Source: Desulfosudis oleivorans (GTDB taxonomy: Bacteria > Desulfobacterota > Desulfobacteria > Desulfobacterales > SURF-7). Taken from it: a stretch of 46,015 nt of DNA. The translations under genes were made by a program, and so were the position numbers. The notes under the pieces were generated by a model, which worked only from the letters and a program-made list of their open reading frames with translations, searched no databases and was not told where the DNA came from. This document shows, piece after piece, positions 7,857-17,836 of the stretch (positions within the stretch are counted from its first letter, which is position 1; every line of letters starts with the position of its first letter). The stretch covers positions 1-46,015 of the forward strand of contig DYJC01000029.1 of NCBI GenBank assembly GCA_020723305.1, written 5' to 3'.

Positions 7857-9557
7857 TTACTTATATACAGCTGAAAGCCCGGCAACCCGGTAATGAAACT
7901 CAAAGGAAAGGCTTCGGCTCCATGTGCTGTCAAAGATTGTTTTGTACCGGGTTCCATCCTGAGGGCCAATTGGTTTTCCATAGGTATAAAACCAGTTGAC
8001 TATGGGACTTCCTGTAAAACCAAGGGCAGCCCAGTATCGGCCGGGAGATAACTTTATTTTTTTATCGGCGAAAGAAAAATCAACCCATTGATAGCCTGGC
8101 GTATAGCGGATCTGGTCTGAGGAGATAAAGTCGCTTGTTGCAATCAATTTATCCGGCATCCCATTTTTATCTTGATATAGTTCGACCCAGATTTGCCCTT
8201 CATCACTGAATTTATGTAACACCAGACCAATTTTTTCAAGCTGGATCGGTTTTTTTAGAATAAAGGTCTGAGCATATTGCTGCCCCTTTGTGGTTACATA
8301 TTCTGCTGTTTCAGCCAGGAAGTTTTTGCGCACAGTCATGACACCGTCCGGGCTTTCCACAGCCGGTTCTCTCACGTTAAAAAAATCGATATTTTCCGGA
8401 AAATCAAGGTTGCCAAATAGAAAAGGTTTTGAATAGCTTAGTGTCTGAAGCTCTTTTTCTTTTATTCTTGGGGGTGGTGTCGGCGGAAGTTTTGTTTCAA
8501 TACGTGAAAAAGATGTTTCTACTTGTGGGCAGAGAAGTAGTTCTCTTGGGCCATAAGTAGTTTTTACGGCATCCATTTTTACCTGATCTGATTGAAAATC
8601 AGATTCAATATGTTCCAATAAGGATGGGTGTCCGGGCGTACCTTGAAGACGGGTCCAGCGCATAAGACCGTCATGTTCGGTTTCCCGGTTATCAATACCG
8701 ACTTCTACTCGAATAAAACGGTTACTGACAAAAAGTTCTGAACCCTGAGGATCAAATGGAACCCATGAAAGATCAGGGAAATAGACTTCAATCCAGGAAT
8801 GACGTGACTGGGCCATCTTCATGGTAAGAATACCATCACCGGTTTGAATATCATAAGGTTGTCTTAAGGTTATGCCGTTCACAATTCTAACAGGAATTCC
8901 TACTGCCCGCATCAATGCAGCTGACAGGTGTGAGTAATTCTGGCAATTTCCCCGCCCTGTTTCATAGGAGTACACAGCATCATATTGATCCGGATTCACG
9001 ATAAAGTGCATATGATCCACTACCCAGGTCAAAATTCTTTGGACAGCATCAAATTGTGTTTTTGCAGATGATGTTAATTCACGGGCTTTTCCAAGAATTT
9101 GTGGATTATTGAAATCGACCTGTGGAGTGGCTTTCAGATAGTCGTTTAGAGTATCGGGTATCCCTGATGCAGGAAATGGCGCATTGGTTTCGATCGGTTT
9201 CAGGATGACACGGTTCAAGGCTGTCAGTTTGATCTTTGTTGAAACAGGGGTTTGAGGAGTCTCCCATATTACCTCAATCACCTCATTTCCTCTGTGATCT
9301 ACGAACTGTGAACGGTCATCCGGGGGCGGAGAAAAATCAAGATCAAATTGCTCGATTGTCTGTTTATATGTGCAGGAGTCAAACGATTTCGGAACTACAT
9401 AATTCAGGATCAGTTTTTTTGTATTCGGAGAAGGTTGCACCTCATGGGTCATGGTATAATCGATTTTTGACTCCTGACCGCCGTTGAGTAAATAGTTTTC
9501 CGCCTGGCAAGGAAAAGAAATAAAAAGACAAAGGAGAACCAATATGACTATCCTCAT
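7857..9557 (-). CDS. Exported transglutaminase-like protein with C-terminal beta domain
   Basis: This 566-residue protein has a signal peptide (hydrophobic 4-16, cleavage near QAE). A transglutaminase core (about 160-275) contains the triad C205 in GRGNCQNYS, H253 in SRHSWIEVYF and D269 in WVPFDPQG. The C-terminal 160 residues are beta-rich with an FILKKPIQLEKIG-type segment and may be a carbohydrate-binding-like module. Such proteins can be peptidases or cross-linking enzymes outside the cytoplasm; the substrate is unknown. A good SD (AGGAG) supports the start. It lies 44 bases behind the pabB-pabC fusion on the same strand and could be co-transcribed, although no functional link is obvious. 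Confidence 0.85.
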   Translation of the reverse strand: MRIVILVLLCLFISFPCQAENYLLNGGQESKIDYTMTHEVQPSPNTKKLILNYVVPKSFDSCTYKQTIEQFDLDFSPPPDDRSQFVDHRGNEVIEVIWETPQTPVSTKIKLTALNRVILKPIETNAPFPASGIPDTLNDYLKATPQVDFNNPQILGKARELTSSAKTQFDAVQRILTWVVDHMHFIVNPDQYDAVYSYETGRGNCQNYSHLSAALMRAVGIPVRIVNGITLRQPYDIQTGDGILTMKMAQSRHSWIEVYFPDLSWVPFDPQGSELFVSNRFIRVEVGIDNRETEHDGLMRWTRLQGTPGHPSLLEHIESDFQSDQVKMDAVKTTYGPRELLLCPQVETSFSRIETKLPPTPPPRIKEKELQTLSYSKPFLFGNLDFPENIDFFNVREPAVESPDGVMTVRKNFLAETAEYVTTKGQQYAQTFILKKPIQLEKIGLVLHKFSDEGQIWVELYQDKNGMPDKLIATSDFISSDQIRYTPGYQWVDFSFADKKIKLSPGRYWAALGFTGSPIVNWFYTYGKPIGPQDGTRYKTIFDSTWSRSLSFEFHYRVAGLSAVYK

Positions 9558-9601
9558 ATGAAAAAGACTCCTTTACAGAATATGAATGTTTGTGGAAATT
9601 A

Positions 9602-11836
9602 TTATAATACGTGATCATTTATCTGCTGACAAAGATTTGATGTTGATTTCAACTTTTTATTATCCAGAGAGATCACCGGAACCGCACCCATAAGTGAATT
9701 GGTTATGATTACATGATCTGCTGGGAAAAAATCCTGCTGGTAAATCGGTTTTTTCCGGATGTCAAATCCAAAGTTTTTTAAGTATCTGCAAACCGCGTTT
9801 ACCATGATTCCAGGAAGGACAGATATGGATTCCGGAACAGCAGCGATATCCCCTTTTACCAGAATGATATTTGCCGTGTTTGTTTCTGAAACCGTTTGAT
9901 CCGGATTCAGGATCAGGGCTTCATCACCCTTTTTTTCTTTTGCATAGTTGCCAGCCAGATAATAGTATAGATAATTTGTCGTCTTGTAATTTGCAAGAGG
10001 AGTCTGCCTTGGCTCAGGATAGGTGATCAGGTGAATGCCCTTCTCATTTTTTCCGAAAAGGCGATGTATATAAGGTTTTGCAGACACAATCAAATTTTGG
10101 TTTTTTCTCGGAGTATCAGGGTTACCCCATGTTGCCATGATTTTAACAGCAGCTGTTTGATTCTGGAGTCTGTTCGAGCAGATCACCTGTTGAATAATTT
10201 CCTCCCATGTCAAATCCGGGGGATGAGGGTCTATGATAGCCTTCCATGCAGCGTTAAAGCGATCCAGATGCTCTGATAGATATGCAGGATGGGACTTATT
10301 CACCCGAATGGTCTCGAAAAGCCCGTATCCGTATTGAACGCCCAGGTCTGCAATGGAGATTTTTGCATCCTTTTTGGGTATGATTTGACCGTTCATCCAT
10401 ACATAATCTGTCTGGGCCGTATATGTACTGCTGGTTTTCAGGACGTTGAGGAGTGTTTTCCCTTTATGCAGGGTTTCCTGGAATTCTTTTTCCGGATCAG
10501 AGTCATAAACAATGCCGCCTCCTGCAGAGAAAACCAACCTTCCTTCCTGAATGGTTGCCGTTCGGATTGCGATGGAAAGATCCATGGTTTCGTGAAAACT
10601 GATATAACCGATGGATCCTGTATAAATATGACGACGGTATGGTTCCAACTCGTCGATGATCTCCATGGCTCTGATCTTGGGGCATCCGGTGATCGAACCT
10701 CCGGGAAAAGTCGCTTTGATTAGATCAACTGAGCCTTTTCCTGGAGCCAGATTCCCTTCAACAATGGAAACCAGGTGAAAAACATTTTCATAGGCTTCCA
10801 ATCTTTTATGCTGTGAAACCCTCACCGATCCCCCGACACAGACTTTTCCGATATCATTGCGAAGAAGATCCACGATCATGGAAAGCTCTGCATCATCTTT
10901 TTTGGATTCAGCCAATTGCTTTTCCATCTGTCTATCTTCTTTATGATTTTTTCCTCTTGGACGGGTTCCCTTGATTGGCCGGGTTTCAATCCTGTCCCCG
11001 GTTTGCTGAATAAATCGTTCCGGGGAAGTGGAGACAATCTGATGATCGCCTGCTTCAATAAATGAAAAAAAAGGTGCGGGATTGGATTGAAACAGCGATT
11101 TGAAAAGGCTGAACGCACTGCCGGAGAATTCCATTTCAAAGCGTTGGGACATATTCACCTGGTATATGTGTCCGGACGCTATATATTCCTGGATTTTGTG
11201 AATGGATTCAATGTAGGTGTCCTGTGTAAAATTGGATGTAAGTCCCTGCCGGTATCCATGAAATCCAGGATCATCAACTGGTTTTTTGTTCATTATTGTC
11301 TGAAAAAAAAGCAGGTCTTCAGGCAGTGTTTCCTGATTGTTTACAACTCGTTTTGGAATACACAGGGTTGTTTTTTCTGTTTTCTTTTCCTGTATCAGGA
11401 TGATAGAAGGCGCAAACATGCATATCCGGGGAAGTTTCAAATCATCCACGGAAGTCCGGGGAAGATGTTCCAGATGGTCTTTCAGGTCATAGGCAAGGTA
11501 TCCGAAAAGACCCGCTTCAACAGGCAACTGCCTATCTGGTTTTTGTTTATATTTCTCAAGAAAATAGTGAAGTGTAAGAAAAGGGTCGGCTGAGAATTGA
11601 ATCTCCTGATGATTTGTTTTGAGATACATCTGCTTGTCATAACCGCGGATTGACAACCAGGGCTTTGTAGCCAGGATATGGTAATTGGAACAATCAAGAT
11701 TTCCGCCACTTAACAACACTACTGTTCCTTCGATATCCGCAAATTTTTCTGCTGTTTCCAGAAAAGAACAAGGAAGAACTACATCCTGTTTGTACACGCC
11801 GTTTATTTCAATATTGAATTCCGGGAATTTGCTCAT
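9602..11836 (-). CDS. pabBC: Aminodeoxychorismate synthase component I fused to aminodeoxychorismate lyase (PabB-PabC)
   Basis: This 744-residue fusion makes 4-aminobenzoate for folate. Residues 1 to about 460 are a chorismate-binding PabB domain with STSPERF, PIKGTRPRG and PGGSITGCPKIRAMEII. The Lys in PIKGT is typical of aminodeoxychorismate synthase, whereas anthranilate synthase has Ala there. Residues from about 480 form a class IV PLP aminotransferase/lyase domain starting YVWMNGQIIP, with the likely PLP lysine in NYKTTNYL and the cofactor-binding SETNTANI. It accepts ammonia from the PabA subunit encoded just upstream; the two genes overlap by ATGA (11833-11836), which suggests translational coupling. 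Together the two proteins would carry out the whole chorismate to 4-aminobenzoate conversion. Confidence 0.93.
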   Translation of the reverse strand: MSKFPEFNIEINGVYKQDVVLPCSFLETAEKFADIEGTVVLLSGGNLDCSNYHILATKPWLSIRGYDKQMYLKTNHQEIQFSADPFLTLHYFLEKYKQKPDRQLPVEAGLFGYLAYDLKDHLEHLPRTSVDDLKLPRICMFAPSIILIQEKKTEKTTLCIPKRVVNNQETLPEDLLFFQTIMNKKPVDDPGFHGYRQGLTSNFTQDTYIESIHKIQEYIASGHIYQVNMSQRFEMEFSGSAFSLFKSLFQSNPAPFFSFIEAGDHQIVSTSPERFIQQTGDRIETRPIKGTRPRGKNHKEDRQMEKQLAESKKDDAELSMIVDLLRNDIGKVCVGGSVRVSQHKRLEAYENVFHLVSIVEGNLAPGKGSVDLIKATFPGGSITGCPKIRAMEIIDELEPYRRHIYTGSIGYISFHETMDLSIAIRTATIQEGRLVFSAGGGIVYDSDPEKEFQETLHKGKTLLNVLKTSSTYTAQTDYVWMNGQIIPKKDAKISIADLGVQYGYGLFETIRVNKSHPAYLSEHLDRFNAAWKAIIDPHPPDLTWEEIIQQVICSNRLQNQTAAVKIMATWGNPDTPRKNQNLIVSAKPYIHRLFGKNEKGIHLITYPEPRQTPLANYKTTNYLYYYLAGNYAKEKKGDEALILNPDQTVSETNTANIILVKGDIAAVPESISVLPGIMVNAVCRYLKNFGFDIRKKPIYQQDFFPADHVIITNSLMGAVPVISLDNKKLKSTSNLCQQINDHVL

Positions 11837-12453
11837 ATTTTTTTTTCGGTTTTACGGTTGGGGGTTTTATATATACCGAGCTTCAGGAAGTTTTCAATTA
11901 AGGTAAATCCATATTCCGTTAAAAAGCTTTCCGGATGGAATTGAACGCCATGGAGCGGAAATTCCGGATGGGAAAGGCCCATGATGACACCATCCTCGCT
12001 TGTCGCTGTGATCTCGAGGATTGAATCATCAAATTGGGTCATCAGGGAGTGATACCTAGCAGCTGAAAAAGGAGAAGGGATCCCCTGAAATATATGACGG
12101 GAGTTATGAAGAATTTTACTGGTTTTTCCATGCATTGGAAGATAGGCTCTTACAGTTTTTCCTCCAAAGATTTCACCAATACACTGCATGCCAAGGCAAA
12201 CACCTAGTATGGGTATTCGTTGAAAAAAGGATCGTATCAGAGGTATGGAAACTCCTGAATATGCCGGATTTTTGGGCCCAGGACTGATCACGATGTAGTC
12301 CGGAGATTGAGCTTCGATATCCTCAAGGAGAACCCGGTCACTTCGATAAACCTTTATGTCCATTTGATATTGCATAAACATTTGAACAAGGTTAAAGGTG
12401 AATGAGTCGTAGTTATCAATCACCACTATTTTTGGCTGCTGGTTTTCAAGCAC
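11833..12453 (-). CDS. pabA: Glutamine amidotransferase subunit of aminodeoxychorismate synthase (PabA)
   Basis: This is a class I glutamine amidotransferase of 206 residues from a GTG start at 12453. It has IDNYDSFTFNLVQ near the start, the nucleophile Cys in ILGVCLGMQCIGE and the catalytic His-Glu in HGVQFHPES. It would release ammonia from glutamine for the PabB domain encoded next. The GTG is preceded by GGAG seven bases away. The frame also extends 21 codons upstream to an ATG at 12516, but that part is a terminator hairpin plus U-tract, so the longer start is rejected. TrpG-type subunits look the same; the PabB partner decides the name. Confidence 0.9.
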   Translation of the reverse strand: MLENQQPKIVVIDNYDSFTFNLVQMFMQYQMDIKVYRSDRVLLEDIEAQSPDYIVISPGPKNPAYSGVSIPLIRSFFQRIPILGVCLGMQCIGEIFGGKTVRAYLPMHGKTSKILHNSRHIFQGIPSPFSAARYHSLMTQFDDSILEITATSEDGVIMGLSHPEFPLHGVQFHPESFLTEYGFTLIENFLKLGIYKTPNRKTEKKI

Positions 12454-12466
12454 AATCCATCTCCAT

Positions 12467-12505
12467 AAAAAGAAAAAGCCACCTGACCGGAGTCTGGGTG
12501 GCTTT
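12467..12505 (-). terminator. Intrinsic terminator in the pabA leader (attenuator candidate)
   Basis: On the minus strand the 9-bp stem AAAGCCACC/GGTGGCTTT closes a 13-base loop and runs into TTTTTCTTTTT, just before the pabA SD. No gene lies upstream on this strand, because acs diverges from here, so the terminator sits between the pab promoter and the first pab gene. That is the layout of transcription attenuation. A competing leader stem is possible, CCCGAT (12572-12577) being complementary to ATCGGG (12530-12535). I do not recognise a riboswitch class. Confidence 0.7.
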
Positions 12506-12588
12506 GCCTGTTGCATAACTCGGTAATGTATCGGGTACTCTTTGCAATGGAATGGGGAAACATCAAGCTTGCCCGATAATGGTTTTCA

Positions 12589-12615
12589 ATTATATGAAAT
12601 GAACTCGAAGGTCAA
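12589..12615 (-). promoter_or_regulatory. Sigma70-type promoter of the pab operon
   Basis: On the minus strand TTGACC (12610-12615) and a perfect TATAAT (12589-12594) are separated by 15 bases, slightly short of the optimum. Transcription would start near 12582, giving a leader of about 130 bases that contains the attenuator-like hairpin. Confidence 0.5.
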
Positions 12616-12755
12616 GAAAATCTCACAATGCTTGTTGCCAAAAACAGGTCAATTGATGTAGCGTTTATCAAAGTCGCATTTATTCTGATTTGAAGTATTG
12701 TGCAGCGAAACATCCAAGGTTTCGAAATCGAACCTTCAAATGGAAAGGAGAAAAT

Positions 12756-14720
12756 ATGAGTGAATTTACATTTCGTGCTCCTGATTTTCATCGTCAAAAA
12801 GCCTGGGTAAAAAGTCTGGTTGAGTATAAAAAAATGTATCAGAGATCCGTTGATGATCCTGAAAGGTTCTGGGCAGAGATTGCCAGGGAGTTTTATTGGG
12901 AAAAGGAGTGGAATACCGTTCGGAAATACAATTATGTACTTTCAAACGGCCCTATTCATATAGAGTGGTTTATTGGAGGAAAAACAAATATTACCTATAA
13001 TTGTCTTGATCGGCATCTTGCAACCAGAAAGGATCAGGTTGCCATCATATGGGAAGGCAATAAACCTGGGGAGGATTTACAGATAACCTATGGTGAGCTT
13101 CATGAAAAAGTATGTAAGTTTGCGAATGTGTTGAAAGATAATGATGTAAAAAAAGGAGACCGGGTGGCGATTTATATGCCAATGATACCGGAGCTCGCGA
13201 TTGCAATGATGTCCGTAGCCCGTATCGGAGCGATCCACAGTATTGTTTTTGGTGGGTTCTCGTCGGAAGCTCTGGCAGATCGAATTCTGGATAGTGAGTG
13301 CAAGGTTCTCATCACTTCAGATGGGGTTATGCGGGGAGCCAAAGCCGTACCGTTAAAGTGCAATGCGGATCAGGCGATGGATATTTGTGCACGAAAAGGG
13401 CATCAGGTATCCCGTTGTTTTGTTGTAAACCGCACCGGTTCTGAGATCGAAATGAAAAAACCGCGGGACAGATGGTGGCATGAAGAAATGAGCCAGGCAG
13501 ATTCAAATTGCCCTGTCATGTGGATGGATGCGGAAGACCCCCTTTTTATTCTCTATACTTCCGGCTCAACCGGAAAACCAAAAGGAGTGCAGCATACGGT
13601 TGGCGGTTATATGGTGTATACGGGAACCACCTTTAAATATATTTTTGATTATCATGATGGAGATATTTTCTGGTGTACTGCAGATATCGGATGGGTTACC
13701 GGTCACAGTTATATTGTATATGGCCCGCTTTCTCAGGGAGCCACAACCATCATGTTTGAAGGGGTACCCAACTATCCGGACCCGGGGCGATTCTGGGATG
13801 TTGTCGATAAGTGGAAGGTTACGCAATTCTATACTGCTCCAACGGCTATTCGGGCTCTGATGGCACAAGGCGAGGAATGGGTGATAAAAAATGATCTTTC
13901 AAGCCTGCGGATTCTCGGCAGTGTGGGTGAACCGATTAATCCGGAAGCCTGGCGTTGGTACTTCAAATATGTTGGGAAAGAGCGGTGTCCGGTAGTCGAT
14001 ACCTGGTGGCAGACGGAAACCGGCGGAATTATGATTACCGCCTTGCCGTATGCAATTGATCAGAAACCTGGGTCTGCAACCCTGCCTTTTTTCGGTATAA
14101 GACCTGAAATTTTAAACGAAAAAGGAGAAGTAGTAGTTGGTAAAGGGGATGGGATTCTTACAATCAGGGAACCATGGCCTGGACAGATGCGGACTGTTTT
14201 CGGTGATCATAAACGGTTTGAAGACACCTATTTTCAGCTTTTCGATGGATATTATTTTACCGGAGACGGTTGTTCCCGTGATCAGGATGGGTATTACTGG
14301 ATTACCGGACGGGTGGATGATGTTATCAATGTTTCCGGCCATAGAATGGGAACAGCAGAGATCGAAAGCGCAATTGTAAGTCATCCGCTTGCTGCCGAGG
14401 CAGCGGTTATCGGGTACCCTCATAAAATAAAAGGACAGGGTATATATGCATATGTTACTTTGAACGTGGGAGTGAAAGAAAGTAAGGATCTGGTTAATGA
14501 GCTGATTGCCCATGTCAGAAAGGAAATCGGCCCGATTGCGACACCGGATATCATTCATTTTGCTCCGTCATTACCCAAGACAAGATCCGGGAAAATCATG
14601 CGCAGGATTCTGAGAAAAATTGCTAATAATGAATATGACAGTATCGGCGATACATCCACGCTTGCAGATCCAGCCGTAGTTCAAAGTATTATTACCCGGC
14701 ATGAAACTTTGATCGGATAG
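12756..14720 (+). CDS. acs: Acetate--CoA ligase (acetyl-CoA synthetase)
   Basis: This 654-residue enzyme activates acetate to acetyl-CoA through acetyl-AMP. It has the usual length and all core motifs of the ANL family: P-loop [11 protein letters not shown] (267-277), substrate-pocket [25 protein letters not shown], hinge [17 protein letters not shown] and C-terminal [14 protein letters not shown], whose Lys (about 613) is the conserved catalytic and acetylation site. The ATG at 12756 is chosen because AAAGGAG precedes it by six to seven bases; an in-frame ATG at 12690 adds an unlike 22-residue leader. It lies next to a CoA-transferase/hydrolase of the same strand, so two acetate/acetyl-CoA enzymes are adjacent. 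Confidence 0.96.
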   Translation: MSEFTFRAPDFHRQKAWVKSLVEYKKMYQRSVDDPERFWAEIAREFYWEKEWNTVRKYNYVLSNGPIHIEWFIGGKTNITYNCLDRHLATRKDQVAIIWEGNKPGEDLQITYGELHEKVCKFANVLKDNDVKKGDRVAIYMPMIPELAIAMMSVARIGAIHSIVFGGFSSEALADRILDSECKVLITSDGVMRGAKAVPLKCNADQAMDICARKGHQVSRCFVVNRTGSEIEMKKPRDRWWHEEMSQADSNCPVMWMDAEDPLFILYTSGSTGKPKGVQHTVGGYMVYTGTTFKYIFDYHDGDIFWCTADIGWVTGHSYIVYGPLSQGATTIMFEGVPNYPDPGRFWDVVDKWKVTQFYTAPTAIRALMAQGEEWVIKNDLSSLRILGSVGEPINPEAWRWYFKYVGKERCPVVDTWWQTETGGIMITALPYAIDQKPGSATLPFFGIRPEILNEKGEVVVGKGDGILTIREPWPGQMRTVFGDHKRFEDTYFQLFDGYYFTGDGCSRDQDGYYWITGRVDDVINVSGHRMGTAEIESAIVSHPLAAEAAVIGYPHKIKGQGIYAYVTLNVGVKESKDLVNELIAHVRKEIGPIATPDIIHFAPSLPKTRSGKIMRRILRKIANNEYDSIGDTSTLADPAVVQSIITRHETLIG

Positions 14721-14826
14721 ATGTTTGTCCATCAGGAAGCAGTGAGATTGTACGGCAGTGGGGTGTTATATGGAAATATACTGAGTCGAGTCATCGTTTG
14801 GCGGGAAAAAATTTCTTGATATTTCA

Positions 14827-14855
14827 TTGACTTTTAAAATAGTATTTTTTATAAA
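14827..14855 (+). promoter_or_regulatory. Sigma70-type promoter of the acetyl-CoA hydrolase/transferase gene
   Basis: TTGACT (14827-14832) and TATAAA (14850-14855) are 17 bases apart in the 268-base gap after acs. The leader would be about 125 bases and contains a short inverted repeat ATAAC-GAT-GTTAT. So the gene can be transcribed independently of acs. Confidence 0.55.
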
Positions 14856-14988
14856 CGTTGATTTTATATTGATAACGATGTTATTGGGAGCAATCCGTTG
14901 TTACTTAAATGAAAATTTTTAATTACATATAGCAGAAGGTTATGGCAAATTGCATGAAGGGCAATTTTTTCAAAAGGGGGAGAATGAT

Positions 14989-17184
14989 ATGAAAGAGGAA
15001 AGGCCGATCTATTTTACAGATCCAGATGAATTGGCAGATTATGTCATTGATAAGGTAGGGAAAAATATAACCCTGGGGATGTGCCTGGGACTTGGCAAGC
15101 CAAACCATTTTGCCAATGCAATCTATAAAAAAGCCAAAGAAGATCCTGACCTTCAATTAAAAATTCTGACAGCGCTTTCTTTAGAACCGCCTACATGGTC
15201 CAGCGAATTGGAAAGAAGGTTTTTAGAGCCTTTGGTTAAACGGGTCTGGGCCGGATATGTGAATCTGGATTATATTACTGCTGTCCGGAAAAACGAGTTG
15301 CCTCCTAATGTTCAAGTTGCTGAATTTTTTTACAAGGCAGGTGGATTCCTGAATAATGAACACATGCAGCAGAATTATACCAGCACCAATTACACTCATG
15401 CAGCTCGGGATGTTCGGGATAATGGCATGAATGTTGGCGGTCAGTTAGTTGCCAAAAAAGAGCTGAATGGCAAAACCATGTTCAGTATGAGCAGTAACTC
15501 TGACACGGCTTTGGATGCGTTTCGAACGATTGAAAAGTTGCGAAAGGATGGGAAAAGGGTTGCGGCGATTGCTCAGGTCAATAAAAATCTTCCTTTTATG
15601 TATGGGGACGCAGTGGTGAATCCCAATCTTTTTGATGCGGTACTGGAGGCACCGGATCTTCATTTTACCCTCTTCGGAGCGCCGCGTGAATCGGTAAACA
15701 GTATTGATTATATTATTGGACTTTATGCCGGCACCCTGATTCAGGATGGTGGAACGCTTCAAATCGGCATCGGTTCTCTCGGCGATGCGATTGCCTATGG
15801 GCTTCAAATCCGTCACCAGCAGAATGAGGTTTACAATAAAGTGTTACAGGACTTGAGTGTGAATGAAAAATTCGGAGACATTATTCACAGAGTCGGCGGT
15901 ACGGGTACCTTTGAAGAAGGGATATACGGATCAACGGAAATGCTCGTAGATGCGTTTTTACATTTATACAAATCCGGTATTATGAAACGAAAGGTGTATG
16001 ATAATGTTCACCTGCAACGTCTTGTAAACGATAAAAAAATCAAAGTGAGACAGAAGGTCACCCCGGAAGTGGTTGAGCTTTTGGCTGGACAGAATTCGAT
16101 TCATGCAAGGTTAACCAGAAAAGATTTCGACTTTTTACAGGAATATGGAATCCTGAAATCGGGTTTGACCTATGAAAATGGAAAAATCAATGATGGAAAG
16201 GGAGAGTTTGAAGCTGATTTGAACGATCAGAACAGCAAAGACCGGTTGTTTAAATCATGTCTTGGAACAGAATTAAAAGAAGGCCTCTGGATGCATGCGG
16301 GATTTTTCCTGGGGCCACCTGATTTCTACGATGTATTGAATAATATGAGTGAAGAAGAGCGCATGCAGATTAACATGACGAGTGTTCTTCACACAAATCA
16401 ACTGTATGGGAATAATCCTTATTCAAGCGAAGAATTAAAACTGCTCCAGAGAAAGAAAGCGCGTTTTATCAATGCCGGCTTAATGGTGATGCTGTCTGGC
16501 GCGGTTGTTTCAGATGGACTGGAAGATCACCGGGTTGTCAGCGGCGTTGGGGGGCAGTATAATTTTGTGGCGCAGGCTCATGCAATAGAGGATGCACGTG
16601 GTGCGCTGATGATTCGAAGCACCCGGGCAGTGGGAAAGGATGTCAGTTCTAATGTTGTTTTCAATTACGGGCATACAACGGTTCCCCGTCATTTGCGTGA
16701 TATTATCGTCACAGAGTATGGAATTGCAGATCTGCGCGGTAAAAGTGATCAACAGGTGATAGCAGCCCTGCTGAACGTGACGGATTCAAGATTTCAAGAA
16801 GGGCTTTTGCAGCGGGTTAAACAATCGAAAAAAATTCCGTCCGGGTATCAGATTCCGGATCAATTCCGTAATAATTACCCTGAACGTCTGGAAAGCGTAC
16901 TGGGAAAATATAAAGAAAAGAATCTGTTCCCGATATTTCCGTTTGGAACGGCCTTTACAGAAGAGGAAATCGTTATCGGAAAATCCTTGCGAGAATTCAA
17001 GGAGAAGGCTGCGGACAGTAAAATGGCGATTGTTCCAGGCCTGATCGGTCAGATGGTCGCTTCCGTACCGGCAGCGGCAAAACCCTATCTGGAAAGAATG
17101 CAATTGGATAATCCGACAACCCGTCAGGAAAAGATTATGCAAAAGGTTGTTCTGCTGGCTTTGAAAAATGCCGGCCAGATTTAA
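14989..17184 (+). CDS. Acetyl-CoA hydrolase / CoA-transferase family protein (long form)
   Basis: The 731-residue product belongs to the acetyl-CoA hydrolase/4-hydroxybutyrate CoA-transferase family. Recognisable segments are IGIGSLGDAIAYGL, the EGIYGSTEMLVD region that should carry the thioester-forming Glu, and the conserved C-terminal block GVGGQYNFVAQAH...STRAVGKDVSSNVV and TEYGIADLRGKSD. Canonical members are about 430-500 residues; this one belongs to a longer group with extra N-terminal and middle sequence. It could exchange CoA between acetate and another acyl-CoA such as succinyl-CoA; hydrolysis is the alternative. The ATG at 14989 has a strong SD (AGGGGGAGA); an upstream ATG at 14950 has none. 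Confidence 0.88.
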   Translation: MKEERPIYFTDPDELADYVIDKVGKNITLGMCLGLGKPNHFANAIYKKAKEDPDLQLKILTALSLEPPTWSSELERRFLEPLVKRVWAGYVNLDYITAVRKNELPPNVQVAEFFYKAGGFLNNEHMQQNYTSTNYTHAARDVRDNGMNVGGQLVAKKELNGKTMFSMSSNSDTALDAFRTIEKLRKDGKRVAAIAQVNKNLPFMYGDAVVNPNLFDAVLEAPDLHFTLFGAPRESVNSIDYIIGLYAGTLIQDGGTLQIGIGSLGDAIAYGLQIRHQQNEVYNKVLQDLSVNEKFGDIIHRVGGTGTFEEGIYGSTEMLVDAFLHLYKSGIMKRKVYDNVHLQRLVNDKKIKVRQKVTPEVVELLAGQNSIHARLTRKDFDFLQEYGILKSGLTYENGKINDGKGEFEADLNDQNSKDRLFKSCLGTELKEGLWMHAGFFLGPPDFYDVLNNMSEEERMQINMTSVLHTNQLYGNNPYSSEELKLLQRKKARFINAGLMVMLSGAVVSDGLEDHRVVSGVGGQYNFVAQAHAIEDARGALMIRSTRAVGKDVSSNVVFNYGHTTVPRHLRDIIVTEYGIADLRGKSDQQVIAALLNVTDSRFQEGLLQRVKQSKKIPSGYQIPDQFRNNYPERLESVLGKYKEKNLFPIFPFGTAFTEEEIVIGKSLREFKEKAADSKMAIVPGLIGQMVASVPAAAKPYLERMQLDNPTTRQEKIMQKVVLLALKNAGQI

Positions 17185-17209
17185 TCTTTTGACAACGCAA
17201 AATGTTAAA

Positions 17210-17249
17210 ATACCGCCATCAACCAGCGCATCTCTGGGGATGGCGGTAT
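17210..17249 (-). terminator. Rho-independent terminator hairpin between convergent genes
   Basis: An 11-bp perfect stem ATACCGCCATC/GATGGCGGTAT closes an 18-base loop. On the minus strand it is followed by TTTTAAC, so it best serves the small gene ending at 17263, but it may also stop the CoA-transferase transcript from the other side. Confidence 0.7.
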
Positions 17250-17262
17250 GATTCAGATCATT

Positions 17263-17601
17263 CTAAAGAAATTTGTTGGTTGACAGGGCACTGAGATTAT
17301 AATCCCCGCTCTCAACCACTTTCAGTGCATCTTGAACATCAAGCCATTCCTCAACCTTTGAGCTAAGCCCTTTTACACATGAAAATGCTTTATAGCGAAT
17401 CTTCAGGTATTCTGCAGCATCATCTACACGGGATTCATCAAAACTGAAAATTGCAAAAGCACGGATGGCTTCACCTTCATGGGTGTATACATAAGTTCCT
17501 TTTGTTGTGATAAAGTCGGGAACAGGCGGCAGTGTGGCATAGCACTGGGCAACATCATTGGCAAGGTCTTCAGAAAATGTAATAGTTCCAATAACGATCA
17601 T
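17263..17601 (-). CDS. Conserved-looking small protein of unknown function
   Basis: This 112-residue protein has a strong SD (AAGGAG, eight bases before the ATG) and its own terminator, so it is probably real. It has no signal peptide or membrane segment. The pattern of alternating strands and helices (MIVIGTITF, a helix with LPPVPDF, a YVYTHEGEAIRAFAIFSF strand pair, a helix with YLKIRYKAFSCV) resembles a small ferredoxin-like alpha+beta fold of the dimeric barrel type. No catalytic motif is visible. I do not recognise the family. Confidence 0.7.
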   Translation of the reverse strand: MIVIGTITFSEDLANDVAQCYATLPPVPDFITTKGTYVYTHEGEAIRAFAIFSFDESRVDDAAEYLKIRYKAFSCVKGLSSKVEEWLDVQDALKVVESGDYNLSALSTNKFL

Positions 17602-17754
17602 TTTACGACTCCTTCCCCAAAATAGGTTTTATGGTAAATGGAAGAATACAGAGACTCAATATATATTTCTTTTACTATTTTAAAAAAAGGCCAGGGATGT
17701 CATGATTCTTTTGATTCCCTTTCAACTTTATTGGATACATAAACTATTTTAAAT

Positions 17755-17788
17755 AAAAAAGCCAGAAGCTTGCGCTTCCGGCCTTTTT
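17755..17788 (-). terminator. Bidirectional intrinsic terminator after the 62-residue gene
   Basis: The stem GCCAGAAGC/GCTTCCGGC has one mismatch and a TTGC loop, flanked by A6 on one side and T5 on the other. On the minus strand it reads as a classic terminator ending in TTTTTT, downstream of the small gene at 17837-18025. Confidence 0.85.
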
Positions 17789-17836
17789 AATCCATTTTTC
17801 GTATGGAAACTGCCAATTATGATTGCATATAGTATA

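Noticed and set aside
12454..12516. Longer PabA start at 12516
   Set aside because: The extra 21 codons are formed by the terminator stem and T-run; the GTG at 12453 has a proper SD and matches the family length.
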